Source: JANQHS01 sp965227315
Lineage (GTDB): Bacteria > Bacteroidota > Bacteroidia > Cytophagales > CCMP332
DNA length: 64,000 nucleotides
Direction: 5' to 3'
Assembly (NCBI GenBank): GCA_965227315.1
Contig: OZ245737.1
Location: 1,054,001 to 1,118,000 of the forward strand
Shown here piece after piece: positions 44,348 to 54,456 of the stretch. The number at the start of each line of letters is the position of its first letter. The first letter of the stretch is position 1. The translations under genes and the position numbers were made by a program. The notes beneath the pieces were generated by a model that saw only the letters and a program-made list of their open reading frames with translations, was not told where the DNA came from and did not search any database.

Positions 44348-45453
44348 GCTGCCAGCTCAATTACTTTCTCTGAAATTCTCAGTGTTGCATTTGGCTTCGC
44401 CAGACTCTGGATCGCTCTGGCCATGGAATCCTGTGTTTCCTGGTTTCCCAGAACTTCCTCGATGACATCGAGAAGTTTTTCGGATACCTCTGTGTTCTTT
44501 ATGACTCTTGCCGCACCTTTTTCTTCCAGAGCCACAGCGTTCTTGGTTTGGTGATCTTCGGCTGCGGTAGGCAATGGAACAAATACGGCCGGTTTCCCTA
44601 CCACTTCCAATTCTGAAATAGAGATCGCTCCCGACCGGCATACCACTAGGTCTGAGGCCGCATAGGCCACATCCATTTCTCCTATAAATTCGAAAACATG
44701 AATGTTTGCAACTGCCAACCGGTCCACTGCTTCCCTTGCCTTTTGGAAGAACCCGGATCCGGTTTGCCAGATCAGTTCAAATGCGGAATCGCTGATCTGA
44801 TCCAGATTTGCAAATATTCCATTGTTGATCCCCAAGGCACCCTGAGAACCACCGAAGGCGAGTACCAGGGGCTTGTCCTTGGGAATACCAAAATGGTTGC
44901 GTGCGTCCTCTTTGGTTAAATTCTTGTCGATGATCTCCTGCCGAACAGGGTTACCCAGCAGATGGATCTTCTCCTGAGGGAAAAACCTCTCCATACCCTC
45001 ATAGGCTGTACAAATGGTTTTGACCTTTCCGCCCAGCAATCTATTGGTAACACCGGCAAAAGAGTTCTGTTCCTGGATCAAACAAGGAACCCCCAGTAAT
45101 GAAGAAGCATAAATGGCCGGCCCGGAGGCAAAACCACCAAATCCGGCCGCAGCATGCGGCTTGAATTTTCGAATGATGGATAATGCCGATAGCATGCTCC
45201 CCATCAGCTTGAAAGGCCAAAGGATATTTTTGATCATGCTTGACCGCTCAATACCGCTGATATTCAGCCCCTTGATCTCAAAGCCGGCTTCCGGAACCTT
45301 GGTCATCTCCAGCTTGTTTTTGGCCCCGATGAATAGGAATTCCGAATCCGGATAGTCCTTCCTGATCCGATTTGCAACTGCCAGGGCAGGAAAAATATGC
45401 CCGCCCGTACCACCTGCACTAAACAAGAAACGATATGGTGGACGGTCAGGCAT
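44344..45453 (-). CDS. murG: UDP-GlcNAc--lipid I transferase MurG
   Basis: A 369-residue GT28 enzyme: SAGGTGGHIFPALAVA (residues 12-27) and the second glycine loop GGSQGALGIN are diagnostic; CRSGAISISELEVVGKPAVFVPLP binds UDP-GlcNAc. It converts lipid I to lipid II at the inner face of the membrane. Ends overlap ftsW (eight bases) and murC (four bases). Confidence 0.96.
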   Translation of the reverse strand: MPDRPPYRFLFSAGGTGGHIFPALAVANRIRKDYPDSEFLFIGAKNKLEMTKVPEAGFEIKGLNISGIERSSMIKNILWPFKLMGSMLSALSIIRKFKPHAAAGFGGFASGPAIYASSLLGVPCLIQEQNSFAGVTNRLLGGKVKTICTAYEGMERFFPQEKIHLLGNPVRQEIIDKNLTKEDARNHFGIPKDKPLVLAFGGSQGALGINNGIFANLDQISDSAFELIWQTGSGFFQKAREAVDRLAVANIHVFEFIGEMDVAYAASDLVVCRSGAISISELEVVGKPAVFVPLPTAAEDHQTKNAVALEEKGAARVIKNTEVSEKLLDVIEEVLGNQETQDSMARAIQSLAKPNATLRISEKVIELAA

Positions 45454-46600
45454 TTTTCGTTCTAAAAGCGTTTGAGTTCTGTACTTTCAATTGGTCTCCC
45501 TGACTCACGCTGAGGATAATTCCCAGGGTAAGCCCTGTGAACAAAAGGGACGTGCCTCCCATACTGACGAGAGGAAGGGCCAATCCGGTAACTGGCAACA
45601 GGCCTACCGAAACGCCCATATTGACCAGGGCCTGGATCACCAGACTGAAGCTCAGTCCGGTGGATAAAAGTCCCTCGAAGGCCTTTGTGGAATTGGCTGC
45701 TGATACCATTCCCCGGTAGAGGAGGATCATGAAGAGGATCAAAACGAAAAGACCTCCAAATAGTCCGTATTCCTCCAAGATGATGGCGTAGATAAAATCG
45801 GAATATGGGTGAGGAAGGAAATTTCTTTGATCGCTTTTTCCGGGTCCTTTCCCGAAAATTCCTCCCGTGGCTATGGCGATATTGGATTGCTTGGTTTGAT
45901 AGGAAACCTCATCTCCATCCACATATTGTTCCAGGCGAGAGACAACGGTATTCCCTCTCTGACCAACCGTAAAAGCAGTGATCCCCGCCATTGCTCCAAC
46001 CAATACAAGCATCGCCAGATATTTGAATGGTACCCGACCGATAAACATGATGAGCAAACAGGTCAGAAACAGCAACACGGCTGACGAGAAATCCGTCAGA
46101 GCGATCAGTCCGCAAATTCCCCCGCTCCATAAAATCATTGGCAGGAAGGTTTCTTTCAGGTCGTCGATGTTTCCCTGCTTCTTGGCAAGCATATTGGCCA
46201 GATGAATGATCAGGACCAGTTTGGCCAGATCCGAAGGCTGAAGTGTTTGGTTTATAAATGGAATACGGATCCAACGCGAAGCATCATTGAGGTTTACACC
46301 GAATTGCCATGTATACAACAAAAGGGGAATGGATAGCCACAAACCAAATAGGGCTAGCTTTTTATAGAAACGGTAATCAATTTTATGAGCAAACCACATA
46401 GCGATCAGACAGAGTATCACCTGTATGGTATGCTTGATCAGATAGTATTCGGTATTTCCTCCGGCGCTTCTATACGCCAGAGAGCCTGTGGCGGAATAAA
46501 CAGCCAGAATACTGAATATCGATAAAACGCCTGCGATCAGCCAGATCACCTTATCGCCTTTCAGGTTATCCCTGAACCATATTTTTACTTCGGGATTCAT
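45446..46600 (-). CDS. ftsW: Lipid II polymerase FtsW
   Basis: A 384-residue SEDS protein with about ten transmembrane segments. Motifs are LQPSDLAKL, DFSSAVLLFLTCLLIM, PHPYSDFIYAII and GLLPVTGLALPLVSMGGTSLL, all typical. It polymerises glycan strands with FtsI in the divisome. Start overlaps murD by four bases and end overlaps murG. Confidence 0.95.
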   Translation of the reverse strand: MNPEVKIWFRDNLKGDKVIWLIAGVLSIFSILAVYSATGSLAYRSAGGNTEYYLIKHTIQVILCLIAMWFAHKIDYRFYKKLALFGLWLSIPLLLYTWQFGVNLNDASRWIRIPFINQTLQPSDLAKLVLIIHLANMLAKKQGNIDDLKETFLPMILWSGGICGLIALTDFSSAVLLFLTCLLIMFIGRVPFKYLAMLVLVGAMAGITAFTVGQRGNTVVSRLEQYVDGDEVSYQTKQSNIAIATGGIFGKGPGKSDQRNFLPHPYSDFIYAIILEEYGLFGGLFVLILFMILLYRGMVSAANSTKAFEGLLSTGLSFSLVIQALVNMGVSVGLLPVTGLALPLVSMGGTSLLFTGLTLGIILSVSQGDQLKVQNSNAFRTKNA

Positions 46601-47937
46601 AGGGCTTTTGCGGTTTTCTTTATGGCTCTTTTAAATTGGTCACCCCTATCCTCATAATTGCTGAACAGGTCGAAGCTTGCACAGGCCGGAGAAAAAAGGA
46701 TGGTCTTCCCCTTTCCGGCTTTTTTGACTGCTGTCTCGACCACTCCATCAAGATTATCGAACTCCTGAATGCTCTTAATGCGTCCCTGAAATCCTTTTTT
46801 GAACTTCTCATTGTCTTTTCCGAGCAGCAGAAGGGTTTCAATTTTTTCAAGGAATGGATAAAGGCTGGTGTAATCATTGCCCTTGTCAATTCCTCCTGCG
46901 ATCCAAATGATCTTTCCCTCGATACCCTGAAGGGCGAAATAGGTAGAGTCCACATTGGTGGCCTTGGAATCGTTGATCACCTGAGCACCCTTGACCTCTA
47001 CCACTTTTTCGAGCCGGTGAGGAGCATTTTTGAAGCTTTTAATTCCCTTTTCAATGGAAGCATGATCAACCCCGGCATGCAGCGCCATGATCACCGCAGC
47101 TGAAAGGTTCACCTTGTTATGATTTCCTAAGAGACTTGATTTTGAGAAATCCAAACTATAACCCCATGGTTGGAAACTGATCTGGTCTTCCTCTATGAAG
47201 GCTCCGTGTGAAACAGGGATCGATGAACTGATCCGCATCAGATTTATCCCTTCGGGAATTTCTCCCATCTGGTCCTGTACCCCCTCATCTTCACCATTGA
47301 TGATGAGGAAATCCTCCTCATCCATATTCATGGTCATCTTCATTTTCGCCTGAGAATACCGAATAAAGCTTCCTCCATATCTGTCGAGGTGGTCAGGGGT
47401 GATATTCAGCAATGTCCCCATCTCCGGTTTGAACCTGTGTACATGATCGAGCTGAAAGCTGCTGACCTCCACCACGTAAAACTCTGTGGGATCCTGTGTT
47501 AAGGTTCTGGCAAGAGAGGTCCCTATATTTCCGGCAAGGGTTACACTTTTGCCTCCTGTTTTTAATAAATGATGAGTTAAAAGGGTGGTGGTAGTTTTTC
47601 CATTTGTTCCTGTGATCCCAAAGATCCTTCCCTTACAAAACCTTGATGCAAATTCGATCTCCGACATCAAAGGAATCCCGGCTTGCCTCACCTTGGAAAT
47701 AATAAAAGCGGAATCGGGTACGCCCGGTGAGACGACGACCACCTTTGAATTCAAAATTTTCTCCAAAGAATGACCGCCCTCTTCAAAGGAAATACCGTTC
47801 GACTCAAGTTCCCTTCTGAAACTCGGGTCGATTTCTCCGGTATCGGAAGCCCAAACCTCCAGTCCTTTGCCTTTCGCCAGGAGGGCTGCTCCCGTTCCGC
47901 TTTCGCCTACACCTATTATACTTACCCTTTTACTCAA
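46597..47937 (-). CDS. murD: UDP-N-acetylmuramoyl-L-alanine--D-glutamate ligase MurD
   Basis: A 446-residue Mur ligase: Rossmann start ISIIGVGESGTG-like (VSIIGVGESGTGAALLAK), ATP loop GTNGKTTTTLL, LNITPDHLDRYG and DSKATNVDSTYFAL, IWIAGGIDKG. It adds D-glutamate to the nascent stem peptide. The gene is one base from mraY and overlaps ftsW. Confidence 0.96.
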   Translation of the reverse strand: MSKRVSIIGVGESGTGAALLAKGKGLEVWASDTGEIDPSFRRELESNGISFEEGGHSLEKILNSKVVVVSPGVPDSAFIISKVRQAGIPLMSEIEFASRFCKGRIFGITGTNGKTTTTLLTHHLLKTGGKSVTLAGNIGTSLARTLTQDPTEFYVVEVSSFQLDHVHRFKPEMGTLLNITPDHLDRYGGSFIRYSQAKMKMTMNMDEEDFLIINGEDEGVQDQMGEIPEGINLMRISSSIPVSHGAFIEEDQISFQPWGYSLDFSKSSLLGNHNKVNLSAAVIMALHAGVDHASIEKGIKSFKNAPHRLEKVVEVKGAQVINDSKATNVDSTYFALQGIEGKIIWIAGGIDKGNDYTSLYPFLEKIETLLLLGKDNEKFKKGFQGRIKSIQEFDNLDGVVETAVKKAGKGKTILFSPACASFDLFSNYEDRGDQFKRAIKKTAKAL

Positions 47938-49146
47938 TTACCTCAGTTTTAATGTTGCCAACGTCATGATGGCCAATAGAATACCGACGATCCAGAACCG
48001 GGCTACAATTTTGGATTCATGGATATTCTTCTTCTGATAATGGTGATGAAGCGGGGACATTAAAAATATCCTTCTGCCTTCACCGTATTTCCTCTTGGTG
48101 TATTTGAACCACGCCACCTGCATGATGACCGATACATTCTCAATGAGGAATATTCCGCATAACACGGGGATCAAAAGTTCTTTTCTCAGCACCAGCGCAA
48201 GTGTGGCGATCACACCACCGAGCATGAGGCTGCCGGTATCTCCCATGAACACCTGGGCCGGATAGGAGTTAAACCAGAGGAACCCAATACAGGCTCCTAC
48301 AAATGCAGCACAGAATACAACCAACTCTCCTGCATCGGGGATAAACATGATATCCAGATAATCCGCGAAAATGGTATTGCCAGATACATAGGCCAGGATC
48401 GCCAGGGTCAGACCGGCAATGGCGGAAGTGCCGGCAGCCAGTCCATCCAGGCCATCGGTGATATTGGCACCGTTGGAAACCGCCGTAATGATGAAAATGA
48501 CAATTGGGAAATAGATGAAACATACCCAGGGCATGTCAAGGCCCAAAATGTTACAGTAGTTCAGTTGGTTATGCTTAAAGAATGGAATGGTGGTGTCCAT
48601 GGACTTGACGTCCTTGAAATAGGTAGATTCAAAATATCCGACCTGCTCTCCTGCCTCATTGAAGTATTCCCTTATCACAACATCTTCGCTAAAGAACATC
48701 ACAGAGGCTACGATCAATCCTAGCGTCACCTGACCGAAAATCTTAAATCTGCCATGCAATCCGCGCTTATCCTGCTTGAAGACCTTTATGTAATCGTCGA
48801 TAAATCCTATGGCCCCCATCCAAACCACGGACAGCAGAAGTAGCAGGACATAGGTATTGTCCAGTTGTGAGAATAAAAGGACGGGCAAGAGGATGGCCAG
48901 GATCATGATCAGGCCGCCCATGGTCGGGGTCCCGGCCTTGGCCGTTTGTCCTTCAAGTCCCAGTTCCCTGATCTCTTCCTTGACCTGGGAGCGTCTCAAG
49001 CGCTGTATCAATGTCTTGCCCACCGCCGTAGCGATCGCCAGGGAAAGGATGGCGGCCATACCGGCTCTGAACGAAATGTATTGGAAAACACTTGCTCCCG
49101 CCAGCTGGAATTGAGTTTCGATATAGTCAAACAGGTAGTAGAACAT
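47938..49146 (-). CDS. mraY: Phospho-N-acetylmuramoyl-pentapeptide transferase MraY
   Basis: A 402-residue polytopic enzyme with the catalytic DD in FIDDYIKVFK, NITDGLDGLAAGTSAI and GDTGSLMLGG. It is ~40 residues longer than E. coli MraY because of a hydrophilic insert (about residues 150-195, rich in acidic and aromatic residues), a known trait of this phylum. It makes lipid I on undecaprenyl phosphate. The ATG shares its first base with the murE stop (TGATG). Confidence 0.97.
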   Translation of the reverse strand: MFYYLFDYIETQFQLAGASVFQYISFRAGMAAILSLAIATAVGKTLIQRLRRSQVKEEIRELGLEGQTAKAGTPTMGGLIMILAILLPVLLFSQLDNTYVLLLLLSVVWMGAIGFIDDYIKVFKQDKRGLHGRFKIFGQVTLGLIVASVMFFSEDVVIREYFNEAGEQVGYFESTYFKDVKSMDTTIPFFKHNQLNYCNILGLDMPWVCFIYFPIVIFIITAVSNGANITDGLDGLAAGTSAIAGLTLAILAYVSGNTIFADYLDIMFIPDAGELVVFCAAFVGACIGFLWFNSYPAQVFMGDTGSLMLGGVIATLALVLRKELLIPVLCGIFLIENVSVIMQVAWFKYTKRKYGEGRRIFLMSPLHHHYQKKNIHESKIVARFWIVGILLAIMTLATLKLR

Positions 49147-50618
49147 CAGGCGGTGGGACTGGTCTGAAGATGGTCGAGCAATTCTTTTTTATCATCAAAG
49201 GGAAACCTTTCTCCCTTGATCTCCTGGTATGTTTCATGGCCCTTGCCGGCCAGAAGAATGATATCACCCTTTTCGGCCATCATACAGGCCGTTTTGATCG
49301 CTTCCCTGCGATCCACTTGCTTTAGGTACCTGCCTTTCCTTGAAGCAGGAATTCCACTTTCAACCTCTTTCAGAATTTCCTCAGGATCCTCCGATCTCGG
49401 GTTGTCAGAAGTAAGGATGACCTTATCACTTAACTGAGAGGCGATTTTGGCCATTTCAGGCCTTTTTGTCTTATCCCTGTCTCCACCGCAGCCAAATACA
49501 GTGATCAGCGTTTCATTGCCGGACCTGACTTCCTTGATGGTTTCGAGCACATTCTTGAGAGCATCAGGTGTATGAGCATAGTCGATGATCGCATTAACAT
49601 GCCTTTGGTTTCTTATGAATTCAAATCTTCCCGGAACCGGGCCTGACCTGGAAAGAACCTTTAGAACTTCAGATTCCTCCTCACCTAAGAGAACGGCCAC
49701 ACCATAAACGGCAAGTATGTTATAGGCATTAAACCTTCCCATCACGGGAACCCAAACATTTCGTGAGTCTATTGCAAGCTCAAGCCCTTCGAAAGAACTG
49801 CTCAGCACTTTAGCCTTAAAATCCGCCGATGACCTGAGTCCAAATGTTTTGACCAACGCCTGAGTGTTCTGAACCATCACTCTGGAATTCCGATCATCAA
49901 TATTGATCAAGGCCCATGAAGAATCTCCAAGTCCATCAAAAAGGATCTTTTTGGCCTGGATATAGTTTTTGAAGGTTTTGTGATAGTCCAGGTGATCATG
50001 TGTGATGTTCGTAAAAACAGCCACCTTGAAATCGATTCCGAAAACCCTTTTCTGATGCAGGGCATGTGAGCTTGCCTCCATAAAACAATGGGTACAACCC
50101 CTTCTTACCATTTCCGATAGCAGCTCGTTAAGCTCTATCGGATCCGGGGTCGTGAGTCTCGCAGGAATTTCATCCTCGTTGATCAGGATCTTGATGGTCG
50201 AGATCAAGCCACATTGATAGCCAAGCTCCCTAAAAAGGATAAAGGCCATGGTGGCACAAGAAGTTTTTCCATTTGTTCCTGTGAATCCGGTCATCAACAG
50301 TTTCGATGAGGGGTTATCATAAAAATTGGAAGCAATGATGGCCGTAGCCTCCCTGGAATCATCTACTTTGACGAAGGCAATATCGACTGGCTGATCCTCG
50401 GGCAATTGCTCACAAACGATTGCTGATGCACCATTTTCAATGGCCGCAGCGATGTAATCGTGGCCATCGGAGGCATGTCCGCGGATAGCGATATAGGCAA
50501 AGCCTTTTTTGACCTTTCTTGAATCCTGCGATATGCCGAGAATTCCGGTATTCCTGTCGCCGGCGATGTTTTGAGCATTCACCTTGACCAATATGTCTTT
50601 CAGTGTCTTGCTCATCAT
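49146..50618 (-). CDS. murE: MurE ligase, probably meso-diaminopimelate-adding
   Basis: A 490-residue Mur ligase with ATP loop TGFTGTNGKTSCATM and the DNPR signature in TSDNPRSEDPEE. In MurE, DNPR is linked to meso-diaminopimelate rather than lysine as substrate, so the peptidoglycan here is predicted to be of the mDAP type. The gene overlaps ftsI by four bases and shares a base with mraY. Confidence 0.96.
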   Translation of the reverse strand: MMSKTLKDILVKVNAQNIAGDRNTGILGISQDSRKVKKGFAYIAIRGHASDGHDYIAAAIENGASAIVCEQLPEDQPVDIAFVKVDDSREATAIIASNFYDNPSSKLLMTGFTGTNGKTSCATMAFILFRELGYQCGLISTIKILINEDEIPARLTTPDPIELNELLSEMVRRGCTHCFMEASSHALHQKRVFGIDFKVAVFTNITHDHLDYHKTFKNYIQAKKILFDGLGDSSWALINIDDRNSRVMVQNTQALVKTFGLRSSADFKAKVLSSSFEGLELAIDSRNVWVPVMGRFNAYNILAVYGVAVLLGEEESEVLKVLSRSGPVPGRFEFIRNQRHVNAIIDYAHTPDALKNVLETIKEVRSGNETLITVFGCGGDRDKTKRPEMAKIASQLSDKVILTSDNPRSEDPEEILKEVESGIPASRKGRYLKQVDRREAIKTACMMAEKGDIILLAGKGHETYQEIKGERFPFDDKKELLDHLQTSPTA

Positions 50619-52726
50619 CCCTTTAAATCAAGTTTGATCGAACTTCCTTTCAATGCCTTGGTTCCCGGATTCAGACTTTGATGCTGCACGCGCCCATCAC
50701 CGGAGAACCGCACCTTCAGACCTCGACTTTCCAAAAGAAAAATCGCATCTCTCAGGGTCATACCCCTGACATCCGGTACCAGTCCCGGATTTGAATCAAC
50801 CGATCTCCAGCGAATAGAAGAATTGACACCTCGTGCACGAACCCATTCGACATCTTCTTCTCCGTTATAATGATTTGAAACTCCCAGCCTGTTCAGCAAC
50901 AGATTCAGGTCTTCATAGTTACCCGCCTGCACCAAAGGAAAATGGCCTGGCTTGAAGTTGACTTCCTCACCCAAGGCCTCATGCATATTGAGATCAAGGG
51001 CATAAATCTTATCAGCGATCTCCTTAAAAACCGGAGCAGCCACATCGGTAGCATATTGGCGGAATCCTTTTGGGTTATCAATGACCACTATGCATGAATA
51101 CTTTGGAAATCCGGCCGGAAAATAGCCGGCAAACGAAGTATAATACTGCCTTGTATATCTGCCATTCTTCAGCTTCTGTGCAGTTCCGGTCTTACCCGCA
51201 ATGGAATAATTGGCATTCCTGATATTCCTCGCCGTTCCCCTCAGAACTACCCCTTCCAACAGACTCCTTAATACGGCAAGTGTATTTTCGGAACAGACCT
51301 TTTCACGAAGGACCCTCGATTCATATTCCTTCACAACCTTGTCGGCTTTCCTCACCTCCTTGACGATGATCGGCTGAATCATTTTGCCGTTGTTGGCAAC
51401 CGCATTATAGAATGCCAGGGTATGAATTGGGGCCAATTCGATCTCATATCCGATCGACATCCAGGGCAAACTCAGACCACTCCAGGTGGGATCATCCGGG
51501 GTTTTGATCTTTGGAACAGCCTCACCTATGATCTGGAAGCCAAGAGGCTCCGACAATCCGAAAGTATTCAGGTAATCCACAAAGCGCTCGGGCTTTTTGG
51601 AGAATTCATCATTGACCAGCCGGGAAACGGCAATGTTTGAAGATTTTTCAAACCCCTGGCGAGCGGAAAGCACTCCATATCCCTCAGGCTTCACATCTGT
51701 CATTGGTCTGGCATTGTCGTAGAAATAATAGGTGCCATCACCGGTGTTGATGCTGTCATCAACATCAAATCCGCCCTCTTCGAGCAGGGCCATCATCGAG
51801 GCCAGCTTCATGGTGGAGCCTGGCTCGGTTAATCCCTGGTTTCCAACTGCGTAGTTATATGTCTCGGCATAGCGACCGTTCTCGAGCCTTTCCAAATTGG
51901 CCATCGCCTTGATCTCACCGGTTTTAACCTCCATCAGGATCACGCATCCACGGTCAGCTCTGTGTTCTTCAAGGTGAGCCATCAATGACGCCTCGGCCAC
52001 ATCCTGGATATTGATGTTAATGGTTGTGTGAATGTCATATCCATGCCGGACTTTCACATCCTCTCCACTGAAAACAGGCTTCCAGCTTCCTCCGGACATC
52101 TTTCTGAAGAGCGCCTCACCATCCTGACCTGCAAGGATCTTGTTGAAGCTGTATTCCAATCCGGCCCCTTTGTTATTTTCATTGACATAGCCGATAGTCC
52201 TTTCTCCCAGAATACTGAATGGCTTGAACCTGCGATCGGCCTTTTCAAAGATCACTCCACCCCTCATTTGTCCATTCCTGAAAATCGGCCATTGAGAGAT
52301 CTCTTTTTTGGCCTGGTAATCGATCATTTTTCTGGAAAGGGTCAAATATCTTTTCCCTCCCAAACGGGCATCGGTGATCCTCCTTTTGTACTCTGTGGCG
52401 GAATATGTCTTGAAGAAACCCGAAAGCAGCAAGCTTAACGAGTCGATCTTCTCACTGAAAAGCTCATCGGAGGATACGGTTGGATCAAAGGCAAGTTTGT
52501 AAAAGGGAAGAGATGTGGCCAGAAGACTTCCCTCATCGGCAAAGATGTTTCCCCTTGTCGCCGATACCTTTCTGTATTTGAAAATGGTTTCTTCTGCCAA
52601 CTGCCTCCACTGATCCCCTTCCACCCATTGCAGGATCACCGTGCGCACCACTATGCCTATGGCAAACAGTGCTACGATAAGGAAGGCGATTCTCGCACGG
52701 AGCAATATGTTCTTTTTGACATTCAC
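50615..52726 (-). CDS. ftsI: Division-specific transpeptidase FtsI (PBP3) with PASTA domain
   Basis: A 703-residue class B penicillin-binding protein. Transmembrane anchor at residues ~9-31, dimerisation domain, then a transpeptidase domain with S304-T-M-K307, S362-S-N364 and K512-T-G514. The last ~60 residues are a PASTA domain (VPDVRGMTLRDAIFLLESRGL). It cross-links septal peptidoglycan. Starts four bases inside ftsL's end and ends four inside murE. Confidence 0.96.
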   Translation of the reverse strand: MNVKKNILLRARIAFLIVALFAIGIVVRTVILQWVEGDQWRQLAEETIFKYRKVSATRGNIFADEGSLLATSLPFYKLAFDPTVSSDELFSEKIDSLSLLLSGFFKTYSATEYKRRITDARLGGKRYLTLSRKMIDYQAKKEISQWPIFRNGQMRGGVIFEKADRRFKPFSILGERTIGYVNENNKGAGLEYSFNKILAGQDGEALFRKMSGGSWKPVFSGEDVKVRHGYDIHTTININIQDVAEASLMAHLEEHRADRGCVILMEVKTGEIKAMANLERLENGRYAETYNYAVGNQGLTEPGSTMKLASMMALLEEGGFDVDDSINTGDGTYYFYDNARPMTDVKPEGYGVLSARQGFEKSSNIAVSRLVNDEFSKKPERFVDYLNTFGLSEPLGFQIIGEAVPKIKTPDDPTWSGLSLPWMSIGYEIELAPIHTLAFYNAVANNGKMIQPIIVKEVRKADKVVKEYESRVLREKVCSENTLAVLRSLLEGVVLRGTARNIRNANYSIAGKTGTAQKLKNGRYTRQYYTSFAGYFPAGFPKYSCIVVIDNPKGFRQYATDVAAPVFKEIADKIYALDLNMHEALGEEVNFKPGHFPLVQAGNYEDLNLLLNRLGVSNHYNGEEDVEWVRARGVNSSIRWRSVDSNPGLVPDVRGMTLRDAIFLLESRGLKVRFSGDGRVQHQSLNPGTKALKGSSIKLDLKG

Positions 52727-53085
52727 TCCTTGATCACAATTTTATAAGGTGGGTTTTTGCTCTCCGCAAGGCCCTGCTTTTTAACCCTCTTTGCCACTTC
52801 ACTTTGTTTGGAAGAAAACATATATGAGGCTTTGAGTGTGGTGTAATCAGTTCTCAGATCTTCGACCTCCTTTTTTAGGTGATTGTACTCTCTGGTTGCC
52901 CTTTCCGACATATGGTTGAATCCTATATAGACCAGGCCAAGCCCCATGGTAAACACCGCATAGGGGAACCACTCCATCGGTAGTCGTAAATCAAAGGAAG
53001 ACTCCTTCCCCATTACCGTATCCAGCAATGAGGAAATGGAGAATCCTTTTTCTGATTTGGGAGATTTGTAGGTATTGACAGCCAT
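52723..53085 (-). CDS. FtsL-like division protein
   Basis: A 120-residue bitopic protein: basic cytosolic N-terminus, one transmembrane segment at about residues 40-57, then a periplasmic coiled coil (residues ~60-95, YNHLKKEVEDLRTDYTTLKA). Sequence similarity to E. coli FtsL is too weak to see by eye, but size, topology and place between rsmH and ftsI match the FtsL-like proteins of this phylum. It would join the FtsQ-L-B scaffold. Confidence 0.85.
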   Translation of the reverse strand: MAVNTYKSPKSEKGFSISSLLDTVMGKESSFDLRLPMEWFPYAVFTMGLGLVYIGFNHMSERATREYNHLKKEVEDLRTDYTTLKASYMFSSKQSEVAKRVKKQGLAESKNPPYKIVIKE

Positions 53086-53086
53086 T

Positions 53087-53992
53087 TTAGTTCAGTTCTG
53101 CGATTCTCATTTTTGCGCTTCTCGCTCTGGGGTTTCTTTCGATCTCCTCCTCACTCGGGACGAGGGGTTTGCGTGTCAGTTCGCTCAGCGGCTTCTGAAC
53201 ATTTCCATAGAGGTCTTTTTTGAGTTCCCCCTGAAAATTTCCCGAACGGAAAAAATTCTTCACCAAGCGATCTTCGAGAGAATGATATGAGATGACCACC
53301 AGCCTGCCTCCTTTATTCAGAACCTCCACACTTTGGGTCAAGAGCTCTTTCAAGGCTTCCAGCTCCCCATTGACTTCGATGCGGATGGCTTGATAAATCT
53401 TTGAGAAAAACTTAGCCGGAGCTTTTCTCGGGGCCAAAGGCTCTAGGATCTCCTGGAGGTGGCTGACGGTCTGTATCTCAGATGCACTTCTTGATTCGGT
53501 AATTCTTCTGGCTATTCTTCTGGCTTCACGTAGTTCACCATAATGGTAGAATATGTCGGCCAGATCATTTTCCTGATATGTATTAAGAACTGTCCTTGCG
53601 GATCTCTCTCCCACCTTATTCATTCTCATATCCAGCTCGCTATCCGCATATCGAAAAGAGAATCCTCGATCTTCCCGATCAAATTGATGAGATGATACAC
53701 CGAGGTCGGCAAGCAGTCCATCGATCTTCTCGATCTTGTGGTAGTCGAGGTATTTTTTCAGAAATCTGAAATTGGATCTGACCAATGTGAAAATCGCAGG
53801 GTCCAGGTCTTCGGAGTTGGGAACCGCATCGGGATCCTGATCAAATCCAAGGACCTTTCCTTCGCCTTCCATTCTTTGGATTATGGCGCGGGTATGTCCT
53901 CCACCCCCGAAGGTAACGTCGACAATGGTCCCTGCCGGTTTCGGATCCAGCCAATGCAGGGCTTCATCGAGCATTACCGGTATATGGTACAT
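53087..53992 (-). CDS. rsmH: 16S rRNA (cytosine-1402-N4)-methyltransferase RsmH
   Basis: A 301-residue methyltransferase with SAM loop VDVTFGGGGHTRAI (residues 24-37), LADLGVSSHQFD, GFSFRYADSELDMRMN and YHSLEDRLVKNFF. It methylates C1402 of 16S rRNA. It lies second in the division operon. ATG shares a base with the mraZ stop; ftsL begins one base after its end. Confidence 0.97.
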   Translation of the reverse strand: MYHIPVMLDEALHWLDPKPAGTIVDVTFGGGGHTRAIIQRMEGEGKVLGFDQDPDAVPNSEDLDPAIFTLVRSNFRFLKKYLDYHKIEKIDGLLADLGVSSHQFDREDRGFSFRYADSELDMRMNKVGERSARTVLNTYQENDLADIFYHYGELREARRIARRITESRSASEIQTVSHLQEILEPLAPRKAPAKFFSKIYQAIRIEVNGELEALKELLTQSVEVLNKGGRLVVISYHSLEDRLVKNFFRSGNFQGELKKDLYGNVQKPLSELTRKPLVPSEEEIERNPRARSAKMRIAELN

Positions 53993-54456
53993 CAGTCTTC
54001 TGCTAGTGGTTCTTCGTCTTTAAAGATGTCCTGGGCCATATTGGCGAAATCCTCGGGATCGTTGTTGAGGAACTTGTCATATTCCTCGGGGTTCCAGATC
54101 TCGAGGCGGTCCCCCATACCGATAATAATGGCCTGGTTTTCAAGGCCGGCATAATTCATCATACTCCTTGGTATGAGAAAACGGCCGTTGTTGTCGAGTT
54201 CAAGGTCAGTGGATCCACTCAGCATTTTTCGCTGAAAGTTCCTGCTCTTGGCATCGAATTGATTAAGTTTTTTGAGTCTATCGAGGATCTTGAAGAATTC
54301 GGATTGAGGCCTGAGCACCAGACATTTCTCAAATCCCCTTGAGACCACGATATTATTTCCGGATTCTACGGGCAGATTCTGCTTGACCCGGGATGGCAGT
54401 ACCACCCGACCCTTCGCGTCGATCTTAACCTCATATTCACTCGAAAAATAAACCAT
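53992..54456 (-). CDS. mraZ: Transcriptional regulator MraZ
   Basis: A 154-residue protein with two AbrB-like swapped-hairpin halves: residues ~7-50 (VKIDAKGRVVLPSRVK) and ~80-125 (LELDNNGRFLIPRSMM). In several bacteria MraZ binds repeated GTGG boxes in its own promoter and controls the dcw operon. Three matching boxes are present at 54538-54567. First gene of the operon. Confidence 0.96.
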   Translation of the reverse strand: MVYFSSEYEVKIDAKGRVVLPSRVKQNLPVESGNNIVVSRGFEKCLVLRPQSEFFKILDRLKKLNQFDAKSRNFQRKMLSGSTDLELDNNGRFLIPRSMMNYAGLENQAIIIGMGDRLEIWNPEEYDKFLNNDPEDFANMAQDIFKDEEPLAED

